Below are positions 54,969-64,000 of a stretch of 64,000 bases of DNA, one piece after another. The notes under the pieces are model-generated. The model saw nothing but the letters and a program-made list of their open reading frames with translations, had not been told where the DNA came from and searched no databases. Origin of the DNA: Portulaca oleracea (taxonomy: Eukaryota > Streptophyta > Magnoliopsida > Caryophyllales > Portulacaceae); the NCBI GenBank assembly GCA_029582165.1, contig CM055880.1, positions 6,882,001 to 6,946,000 on the forward strand, read 5' to 3'. The translations under genes and the position numbers were made by a program. Each line of letters starts with the position of its first letter. Positions within the stretch are counted from its first letter, which is position 1.

Positions 54969-55761
54969 TAAGGCTATTCATAACCCGACTCAGTCCAAAT
55001 CGAATAAATGATTGGATCAGACTGGACCAAAGATTGGAACGAAAGGACCGAAAACGTTTGATCTAGTCCTCAGTCTACAGAATACTGAGTTTCGAGGATT
55101 GGGCCGATTTAGAAGATTGGGGACAGGATCGAGGACTGAACTACAGACCAACTATTTTTCTATAGTTTTCAACTTTTCATTACTATTCACTAATGGTTTT
55201 TAGTTTCTCAATCTCAAACCCTCGACGTTCCCCAATCCCCACTCCACCCTCAACCCTCCATTTGGCCTCCACCGCCAGTTGTCACTAAGCGCCACTACCA
55301 GCACCATTAAGGCCGTCAGAGTTATCGTCCTCCCTCCGCACTCAACCGCTTCACCGACGCTCCCCATTCCCTAGATCCGTCGTTTTCTCCTCCACAGTCA
55401 GCCACCACGCGGTCCACGCCCATTTGGTTCTTGCAGGACATCACTCACGGTCAACTGCTTCACTGGTTCAGGTTTTTTGCAATTTTCTTAATTGTTTCCT
55501 TCTATATTCTTCTACTATTATTGTAATTAAGAATAAAATATATTCATATCTTTGCATTAGGTTTGCCGCCTTTTGTTACTTTGTTAACAGAAAAGGCTAA
55601 AGAGAACTCTAATCCCTAGTTTTTTAATTTCAATTAGACAAAATTTTGCATATCATCCCTGTAATCCGGTCCATTCGGTTGATCTAGTCCTCGGTCCAGA
55701 TCAGTCCCCTTGTTCAATTTTCGATCCAATCCAGTCCAATCTTGGACTCATGAAAATCCTA
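54969..55761. mobile_element. hAT-type non-autonomous element with GC-rich insert
   Basis: Flanked by ATGGTAGT (54961-54968) and ATGGTACT (55762-55769), a 7/8 match at hAT target length. The ends TAAGGCTATTCATAACCCGA and the complement of GGACTCATGAAAATCCTA are loosely inverted. Sub-terminal GATTGGATC/GTCCAATC and TTTGATCTAGTCCTCAGTC/TTGATCTAGTCCTCGGTCC words occur near both ends. The middle (about 55215-55480) is C-rich and looks like plant leader or exon DNA rather than transposon. No transposase. Confidence 0.7.
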
Positions 55762-55944
55762 ATGGTACTTTCAAGTAAAGTGATAACCACCCCATCATCC
55801 AACCTTCCCACCAAAGTTTAAGTCTTGGTGAAAGTAAAAAAGTTTCTATTTAGAAGAAATTGTGGAGTAAATGGATCATGTTTATCATGAACAGTTTGAT
55901 ATCTTTCCTCTACGATATGTAAAATTTGCAAGTGGTTACAAGTG

Positions 55945-56210
55945 TAGAGTTGGCAAAATTTTATCCGATCCAGATTACCCGAATTGTCTGACCCGAAAAA
56001 ACGGGGTCTGAACATAGATTTTTGGTTCGAATTTCAATATTGACCGAATATTCGAACATATTTTTTTTATATTATCCAAACCCGATTTTAATTTCGCCCG
56101 AATTATCGGATACGGTCCGACCTGAAATAAGACCAGGTCTGGACGTGAAACTTTCGTCTGAATTTTGACATTGATCAAATTTGTCCGACCAGAACTTTTG
56201 TCAATGCTAC
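55945..56210 (+). repeat. Dispersed repeat family D, copy 2
   Basis: TAGAGTTGGCAAAATTTTATCC then TTGTCTGACCCGAAAAA, ACATAGATTTTTGGTTCGAA and CCAAACCCGATTTTAATTTC, in the order of copies 1 and 3. The right end (TTTGTCAATGC) is loosely inverted relative to the left. Confidence 0.55.
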
Positions 56211-56713
56211 GGCCTCAAATAGGATCCAATAAACACGTCAAAAATTTACTCAGAAGGGAAAAAAAAAGACAGAAGCAAGCCATTTAGATGCATACATATA
56301 GATCCTTATCCATGATTTTTTTTTATAAAAAAAGGTCAATGATCATGCGTTTTGCTTGACCTCCACCTAACTCAAGAGATTAAAAAAAAAATACAAATTG
56401 TCACCTTCAAAAATAACTATCATTAAATGAAATAAAAACAAAAAAAAGGTTGTAAAGTTTGAGTATATTTTGTCTTGCAAATTGCCAATTGAAAATTGTT
56501 CATAGACATTTGACCACGAGAGTCTTGACACACTTCTCTTCTCTCTCTCTCTCTGATAATTCGAAAGGGGAAGCAACCGCTGTCCCACTGGTGATGATCG
56601 AGTAACATTACATTGTTTTTTGATCGAATTCAATTCATTTCATACTTCACAAGCAGACCAAATCAAATGCCTCTTTCGGTTTCCTGTTTTTCTTCTCTCC
56701 TGCTGATTTCGAC
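56211..56713. other. CTL-gene upstream region
   Basis: Contains a CT tract at 56535-56553 and presumably the core promoter and 5' leader of the CTL gene. No clear TATA box could be chosen. Confidence 0.4.
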
Positions 56714-59700
56714 ATGAATTTGATGAACATGAGCATCGACCACCATCAAACCCCTTCTTCTTCTTCGTCCTACAACTCCGCCGACCAGGTTTGATTTCTA
56801 TGTCCGATACTTCTCTTTTCTTCTTCGATTATGGTGTGATTTGACCGGTTTGTGGGCTAATTTTGGTGGGGTTTTGTTTAATTTTTGTGGGTTTGAAACT
56901 TTATGCTAATCGGGGATTTTTGTTTGAAAAGGGTTTTAGCGGTTTCTGGGGAAACCTACTTTTGTGCCAGAATATCCCAATTGATGAGTAATGTTGAGTC
57001 TCTCAATCGTCCAAATTTAGATTGCCCATTGCACTTTTTTACGGTTTAATGAGTATTTTGATGTTGGTCCATGCGAAGAACATGCTATAGGCAAATTGCT
57101 CTTGTGATTGATTTCTTCATGTTGATGGGGAGAAGTTTTTTTTTTTTTTTTGTGGTTTGCTATGTGAGAAGAATTTATGCATGGGGTTTATGTTCAATTT
57201 GTCTTATTTTGGGGTATTTGTGATTTTAGTACTATCTAGAAACTTGAGTAATTGCAAAATTCCATCTGTGTGGTTAGTAGAGGTTGAGAGTGTTGGAATC
57301 AAACTGTGGAGGACCACTATTGGCAAGTTTGGATTTTGTGTTTGAATTCTTATAACAATTATAATTACTAATGCAATTTTGAAAATTTTCTCCTCCTCTT
57401 GCCAAACAAAGTCTTTTTGAGGATATTGCCTTCCATTCTTTTTAGAATTGATTTCTTTTTTACTTTCCTAGTTTCATTTTCAGCAATTCATGTGGATGAT
57501 AATATTGTCTTAAATAGAAAGCTTTATCTTGGTAAGACATTATTAATTAAAGGGGGCGATATGCCGATATCTGCCTATCTGGGTTGTAAGGAGTTATCCT
57601 TCTCTTGATACAAGGGAAGAAAGTCATCATTTCATATCTCCATGAATGTGCGTAATTAGATTGCTGCTAAATCCAACCCAATCCTTGGGTATTCTTGAAA
57701 TCTAAATTGGATTACGGGTAGTACTTAGTTTTCAAAGGTTTTCCAGTTAAGGTTTCTTTTAGTGTCTAAAGTGGTTTTCAAAGTGATTTTCGAAAGACTT
57801 TTTGTGGGTCCACTAGTATGAGCGTTTCCATGAACATGAGTGTTTGAAACGTGATTAATCCTGCAAGTTTCTTGTTGCTGTTGTAGTGATAAAGTTTCTT
57901 ACAATTCTTATGATTTGACGTCTGACTGTTATTTTGGCAGGATATAACCAATCCTCAAAGTGCAAGCAGCACCTACGCATTGTCGTTTGAGCAATCAAGG
58001 CACTGGCGAGACGTGTTTTGGTTACTCATCTTCATTGTGCATCTTGCAGGGTTGGGCCTGCTTTTAGGAATCCTTGGTCTCAATAGGTTTAAGAAGAGCG
58101 ATAGGCTAAACATCGATAGATACACTTATGGGTTTTTGGAGAACCAGCACGGTTGTCTCACAGAGGAGTATTGGCCTCTCTATGCGGTTGCTGGTGGGGT
58201 CGGTACATTTCTTGGATGGACTTGGTTGTTGTTGCTTGGATTGCTAGCCACTCACATGATCAAGATTTCAGTTCATGTGTTGACTACTTACCTTGCGCTT
58301 GTTAGTATCTTTTGCTTTTGGGCCAAGCATTATTTCTGGGGCATTGCGTTTGCAATTGGAGCAGTTTTGCAGTTTTTGTATGTCATCTCCGTTATAGACA
58401 GGTATTCTGAAAGCTTTTTTTGTTTTAAAAATCTTATTTTGTACTATTTTAAGTGTGCATGTTTGTAACATCTTTATATGCTTGTATACCTGTGGATTAT
58501 TTCTTGTAGCTTATCTTTAACCCGTCAACACGGAAAACTTTTTGATGCATGCTTATAGATTCATTGCAACTAATGGTATAATTCCAGTAAGTTATACTGA
58601 GGTTTGAACTCCTTAAGGGCATGAGTGAAGCTATTGTCATTCCTTAAGGTCTTGATATATCGAGGCGAAAAAAGGAAAAGAGAAAGTAGGTTTGGACTTT
58701 GGGGGCTTTGATGATGAATGGATTGTGCTTTCAGGGTAGTTTCATCTATGTGATCAGTTGGGGATGGAATGATAACCAAGGGAAATAAGTCCATACAAAA
58801 TATCATTATTAAGTTGTGGTAGCAAGTGAAAGGAAATCTTTTAGTGATGAGTGGCGTTAAAACCAATCATGATAGATGAGATCAGGGAGTTTCCATGGTT
58901 AATGATTGAACTAAGATCGTAAGAGTTATGAAATTAGAGATACGTGAAGTCTTGTTGATTAATGGTTATGTACTTATACACGGTAGTACAACCATACAAG
59001 TGAGGGTTTGTCATGTGATCAAGGAGTCTGTGTTTAGCTTTTATACAGCCACGTGTAAATCAAATAGGGTGTGTTTCGTGAGGGCTATGGAAAACTATCG
59101 TAGGGTGTGCTTGATCAATGAGATCATGGTTTCAAAATACTTGAGATATATATGTAGATTTTTCAGTCTGTAGTCTCCTGAGAATATGAAGTTTGACATT
59201 GTTTCTTTTTATGTGGAATTTTGGATTATATTATTAGGAGGTGTAAGTCAATATATCTTTGAACGTATAAGTTAAGCAATATATATGTTGCCTTACAAAG
59301 ATACAACACTTTTTTCTATTGTAACCGAACTGCCTTTTTTAAAGTTTGCTGAGTCTTGACTTAACATAGTGAATATTATGTTTCTAGATTGCCGTTCACA
59401 ATGCTGGTGCTGCAAAAGGCAGTGAAAATGGCATGGAGCCTTCCGAAAGTTATGGGGATCGCATATGGATTCATTCTAGTCATGCTTGCCTGGATGTCGT
59501 TGTGGTCCTTCGGAGCAGCTGGTGTAGTAGCTTCAAGCATTGGTGACAGCGGAAGATGGTGGCTTCTTGTGGTGAGCTGGCAAGTTTTGCTCTTCGTATT
59601 TTTAATTTAAAAAAAATAAATCAATGTAACCCAGGATCCTGTTTCTACACATAGTAAAGATACATACACAATACTAAAGGGTTCTGATCTTGCCCATATT

Positions 59701-62605
59701 ATTATCGTACCTAATAAATTTTGCACGTGTTTGGTTTGTTAAGTGCCCTTACCAATGAAAGAATGTGGTATTGTGTGAGTTTTGAAAATGGGTACTTGAA
59801 GTCTAAAATGCTGCATCCGTTTGGCAGGTGCTGTCTGTGAGCTTGTTTTGGACGGGTGCAGTCCTTTGTAACACAGTTCATGTTATAGTGTCCGGGATGG
59901 TGTTTCTTGTTCTCATCCATAGTGGTCAAGGAACAACATCCATGCCATCCAACTCATTGATGAAGTCTTTGCGTTACGCTGTGACAACCTCCTTTGGCAG
60001 TATCTGCTATGGGTCGCTTTTTACAGCTGCTATTCGCACACTGAGATGGGAGGTAATTCGACCTTTTTGGCTTGGAATTGGACCCTCTGATCTGATATTT
60101 CCTTCTTGTTTTATTTGATCTGATGATTCCTTCGGTGAATCTTGAACAGATTAGGGGATTCCGTTCAAAGATTGGGAATAACGAGTGCTTGCTTTGCTGT
60201 ATTGACTTTGTATTCCATATGGTGGAGACCCTTGTGCGGTTCTTTAACAAGTATGCCTATGTGCAGGTTTGGTTTTTTGCCTTGATACTTGCCTCGTTCT
60301 TTTTTTTTTTTTTATAGTTTTCATGCATGAATTGCTTCTCTGGACCCTTAAGGCTGTCAAAAAGTCGGGTCCTGGTCATTTTGGGTCCGGATGAAAGTTG
60401 TTGTTTGATACCCTGTTTCTTCGGGTATTATCTGGGCCGGACAATTTGGGTTGACCTAAATTCAGGTCAAAATCAGGTTCGGTCAGTAGGAAAATGGAAA
60501 ATATTGTGTCCGGGTGTCAGAGCAAATCAGTCGAAGTTAAAATTCAGACGAAAAATCATTACCATAACCGGTTTTCCCCCGGGTCGGACTGAACCGATAT
60601 TCGGGTGGGACAGTTTTTGACAGCCCTATGCACCTTATTGGATTTTGGGTCAGATTTCTTTTGGTTTCTTGAAGTCTTATTGGATTTAGTGTCCCAAATA
60701 AAGCATGTTGTAACCTTTATGGGTTTGTACAATGCGATCTTTATTTGCGCAGAAAACTGCTGTATTTCTCGTGAATAAATTATGTATTGACCTAGAAATT
60801 TAGAGTATATGCTAATAATCGTTACGTGCCACTGATCCGTGAGAAATACATCTTGTTTGACCCTCAATTTAGACTTGTTCCGCTATGACAGCTGGGGAAG
60901 AAAGGCTTGCATAATGTTGAATGTGACTAAATGCCACTGTCAGAAGGCACTCTTGGTAGCATGTAAATGACCACATACCCTATCCAAAAAACACTCTTTT
61001 CGACATCCAGGAGCTATTCAAGCTCAACCTATCTACAAAGAGGCAGAAAAAAGAAAAAAAGAAAAAAAAAAAAGCATGCTCAACACAGGTGTGTTTCCCA
61101 GTCAAGATACGAAAAGGAAATTTTGATTGGATTGAACAACCACAACCAACAGCAAACCCCACTATAGTCTCGGTAACGCGAAATTGGATTGAACAAGCTA
61201 AACAAAGTTCCAGATTATACTAAATAGCAATCTGACAACTCTTTTTCCTTTGCATTAGAAAAATGAAAATGATGGTGAACTTTACATGTGAGCTAGCCTT
61301 ATACACGTCAGAGTTACAGTTATTTGTGATTTAGTGTTATGAGTTACGGGCATTTCTGATGCATTTTTGTTTTGCAAACACTATAGTATATAGTGTTTGA
61401 TTGATTAAGGAAGGAGCCAAATTGTTTGCAGTGGTCGGTCTATAAGGGTCTGCTTGTGTCGGGTTCTTGAGTTTATCTTCTTTCGTTTGAAACATCTTGA
61501 TGAATGTTGATTACATGAGATACAAATGTAGACAAACATTGGTGCGAAATCCTGAAATTCTGAAACTTACTAGACAAATCTGAAATTGGTTAAATTAACA
61601 AGAACATGGTGTGAAGCCATTTGATTTGCTGTACTACAGATAGCAGTCTCTGGGAAGAGCTTTAACAGTTCAGCAAGGGATGCATGGGAATTGTTTCAGT
61701 CAACCGGCGTGGAAGCTCTAGTAGCATACGATTGTTCGGGCGCTGTCCTTCTGATGGGAACTGTTTTGGGAGGGTTGATTACGGGTACTTGTGCAGGCAT
61801 CTGGACATGGTTTAGGTCGAGCGACAAAGTTTTAATGATTGGCTCCACTTCCATGCTCATGGGGATGATCTTGGTCAGTCCTTTTTTTTCCCTTCTCACC
61901 ATTTCCCACCTATTTGACATACATTGCAAAAACCCAATTCTCAAAAAAGTTTCATACTCCCTCTGTTCCTCAATATCTGTCACTTTTTTTGTTCAACGGT
62001 TTTCCAATGCACTACTTTGATCATAAATCATAAACGTAATCTTTCTGTTCCACAATATCTGTTGCTTTGATTTTGTTTATGGCGGTCAATGCACTGCTTT
62101 AACAAATATTGTGGCAATTGGGTCATCTGGGCGGGTTCGGGTTTGGATTGGGCCAATTTGGGTCAATAAAGTTCATTTGGGGTGATTTTCGGGTCAGGTT
62201 GCTTTATTTTTGGTCAGATAAGCTTGTCTTGCAAAAACAAACCTTGAAAGATGAATTCGGGTTCAATCAGGTCGGTTTGGGTCATTTCAGGCTGATTTGG
62301 GGTTGACTAATCTTGGCACATTCAGGTCTGGGTGGGGCCTACGTGGGTTATTAGGGTCGGGTCAATTATGCTGATGAATTTGGGGTTGTACATGTACTTA
62401 GGTTGGGCTGGCAATGGTGGTGGTGGAAGGTGCAGTTACGGCTCTGTACATATGCTATGCCCTGGACCCACTTCTCATTCACCGATGGGATGCCGACTTC
62501 TTCAATCAGATGTCAGACATGCTCCATCAGCGCCTTCAACACCGCAGTGCTCGTGGTCGTCAAGTTTTAACCCGCAGTACGCTTGATTTACGGATGCCGA
62601 CGTGA
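56714..62605 (+). CDS. Choline-transporter-like (CTL/SLC44, PNS1-like) multi-pass membrane protein
   Basis: Seven exons (56714-56788, 57941-58401, 59388-59571, 59828-60052, 60150-60266, 61640-61873, 62402-62605) join in frame to 499 aa, close to the shorter plant CTL proteins. The hydrophilic N-terminus (MNLMNMSIDHHQTPSSSSS) is followed by about ten hydrophobic helices. Family phrases include HWRDVFWLLIFIVHLAGLGL (first helix), SLRYAVTTSFGSICYGSLFT (the SL(R/K)YAxTxxxGSI(C/A)xGS motif of the choline-transporter domain), NKYAYVQIAVSGKSF across the exon 5/6 junction, and LMGMILVGLAMVVVEGAVTA across the exon 6/7 junction. Relatives transport choline or affect its trafficking; substrate is not proven for this subgroup. 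Introns carry several MITEs, but all splice sites are GT-AG and the frame is intact. Confidence 0.93.
60349..60628. mobile_element. hAT-type MITE in CTL intron 5
   Basis: Ends TAAGGCTGTCAAAAAGTCGG and TTTTTGACAGCCCTA are inverted repeats, flanked by TGGACCCT (60341-60348) and TGCACCTT (60629-60636), 6/8 identical. The interior is rich in GGGTCCGG and GGTCAAAAT words. 280 bp, no coding. Confidence 0.75.
61955..62106. repeat. Partial Stowaway-type MITE in CTL intron 6
   Basis: TACTCCCTCTGTTCCTCAAT starts a MITE-like sequence, and a second phrase TTCCACAATATCTGTTGCTT (62048) resembles its start, suggesting a duplicated or rearranged end. No right terminus is found. Confidence 0.4.
62109..62395. 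repeat. Degenerate GGGTC-rich repeat in CTL intron 6
   Basis: Words such as TTGGGTCA, GGGCGGGTTCGGG, TTCGGGTCAGG and GGGTCGGGTCAAT recur through most of the intron up to seven bases before the exon 7 acceptor. Probably an old DNA element of the kind seen at 60349 and 5980. Confidence 0.4.
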
Positions 62606-64000
62606 TTTATTGCACTGTCTGTGACTCTTTACACATCCAGTAAATGATCAATCTCGGTAAATTATGTAATGTGTATAGATAGAGAGGAAGGCTTCATTCT
62701 GGCTTGCCTTTTCATGTCTTCTTCTCCCTGTAAAATTCTTGTGTTTTGGAGGAGCTTATTATACATGAATGAATCAACCCTTGATGCAATGATGTGCAGT
62801 AATGCATTCCTGGTAAGAATCTGCTCAAACATGTTCAATTTTCAACCATATCTAAAGTTTGTTATTTTTTGGGGGACTCTATTCCACACTTGACAATTAC
62901 ATTAAACTAGGGCTGTCAAATATTTAGGTTTGAGCCATTTGGGGTCCAGATAATTGAATATTGGAGGTAAAATGTCTTTGACCTAGTTTTTTCGGTTTTC
63001 AGGAGTTACTTCTAATAAATTTCATTACTTATTCCTACAATTTTACCTACTTTTACCTAAATTTATCCAAATTTATTTAGCCGAAGTTTGTCCAACTTTC
63101 ACATACCAATGGACTGTATCAAGAGAATATTACACAATTATATATGTCAAATGTAAAGTTTATGGTTGTATTGTTCTCCTTGATTGGACCGTTTTTGATA
63201 GCCTTGTATGCCACAAATCCACAATCCTATTTGGGTCATTTGGTGCAAGGTTAGGTGATGACTATGACTATTTATAACACTAGAATGAAAGGTTGTCTAC
63301 TTATCTAGATTGACAAATAGTCAAAATCAAATTTGACTGTTTTTAAAGATGGGTGCAAGCTTGGCAAAATTTTGTCCGACCCGAGTATTTAAATTGTTCG
63401 ATCCAGAAAAAATCGGGTCTAGACATTGATTTTTCATCTAAATTTTAATAATGACTGAATATTCAGCCGTAAAATTTTTCTTTTTCTATTTTGAACTCTA
63501 AACCCGATTCGACGCGAATTTAATTTCGTCCAAATCATCCGACTTGAAATAAAAGCAGGTTCGGACATGAATTCTTACCCAAATTTTAATATTGTCCAAT
63601 CTTACCTAACCATATTTATCCATACCCGAATTTTTATTGGCATGGATAGATATCGCTTTGGGACAAGGAAACTGTGAAAAGGTCATCAAAGTGTGAGCAA
63701 GAAACAATTGAGGGAATTTATGTTGAATGTCTTTGCATCAGTGCACAACTGGACCATCTTTTATTTTTATTTGGAACAACATGCACCTTAATAATGTAGC
63801 TCTGTACAACTATTAGCCAAAACTAAATTGTCTGGTTTGATCACGTCCACAAATTGTAATTATATCTACACTTGTATAGTTGTATTATTTAATTTAAAGT
63901 GATGTCGACATATATATTATGGTGGGATCAATCAATTTTTTGGCTTTCGAATTCAAGTATGTTTCTTTTGACATATCATGGTGGGATTGACATATTTTGT
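62606..64000. other. CTL 3' flank and intergenic DNA
   Basis: Holds the probable CTL 3' UTR, a repeat of TTACCTACTTTTACCTAAATTTATCC (63038-63075) and dispersed family D copy 3. No further gene is recognised before the window ends. Confidence 0.45.
63358..63645 (+). repeat. Dispersed repeat family D, copy 3
   Basis: AGCTTGGCAAAATTTTGTCC, then TTGTTCGATCCAGAAAAAAT, ACATTGATTTTTCATC, TTTTTCTATTTTGAACTC and GACTTGAAATAAAAGCAGG, in the order of copies 1 and 2. The right end TTTTTATTGGCATG is loosely inverted relative to the left. Confidence 0.55.

Overview
This is nuclear DNA from a flowering plant, most likely a eudicot. Six protein-coding genes can be assembled from the sequence. Their introns are GT-AG, their products are plant families, and they sit in AT-rich DNA dominated by plant transposable elements (Reina chromovirus, L1-type LINE, Au-type SINE, TRIM, Stowaway, Harbinger and hAT MITEs). 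I cannot name the species. Nothing bacterial (operons, CRISPR, plasmid functions) and no tRNA or rRNA gene was seen.

Genes in order: an LHT-type amino-acid/H+ symporter (+, 7826-11349, 8 exons, 439 aa); the chloroplast Clp protease adaptor CLPS1 (+, 20817-24464, 3 exons, 157 aa); a CYP71-clan cytochrome P450 (-, 28908-25540, 3 exons, 514 aa); a GDT1-like (UPF0016) cation transporter (-, 33838-30412, 12 exons, 228 aa); a single-exon, GC-rich, secreted A1 aspartic protease of the ASPG1 type (+, 49781-51274, 497 aa); and a choline-transporter-like (CTL/SLC44) membrane protein (+, 56714-62605, 7 exons, 499 aa). All six models keep frame across every splice junction. They have unrelated functions, so no pathway or cluster links them.

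Repeats by region. 1-3984: a gag-only LTR element on the minus strand, cut by the window start. 12.2-19.1 kb: an Au-type SINE and a full-length but dead LINE on the minus strand. 19.3-20.5 kb: a hAT MITE with a perfect 8-bp target duplication and a Stowaway MITE. 27.1-27.9 kb: a Stowaway and a TRIM inside the P450 intron. 34.6-35.8 kb: about 1 kb of extreme T-rich low complexity. 39.1-41.3 kb: a Stowaway-type MITE split by two later elements, a Harbinger-type element and a TIR element that contains two stem-loops with CpG-rich tips. 42.6-47.7 kb: a complete Reina-type chromovirus with a perfect 5-bp target duplication but a broken pol. 47.8-49.5 kb: a run of MITEs upstream of the protease. 53-56.2 kb: foldback MITEs, a Stowaway and a 793-bp hAT element. 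CTL introns also carry MITEs.

I found no convincing new multi-gene system. The most unusual object is the double stem-loop element at about 40.1-41.2 kb. The dispersed families and the possible gene-fragment capture in the hAT element at 55 kb are the next best leads.
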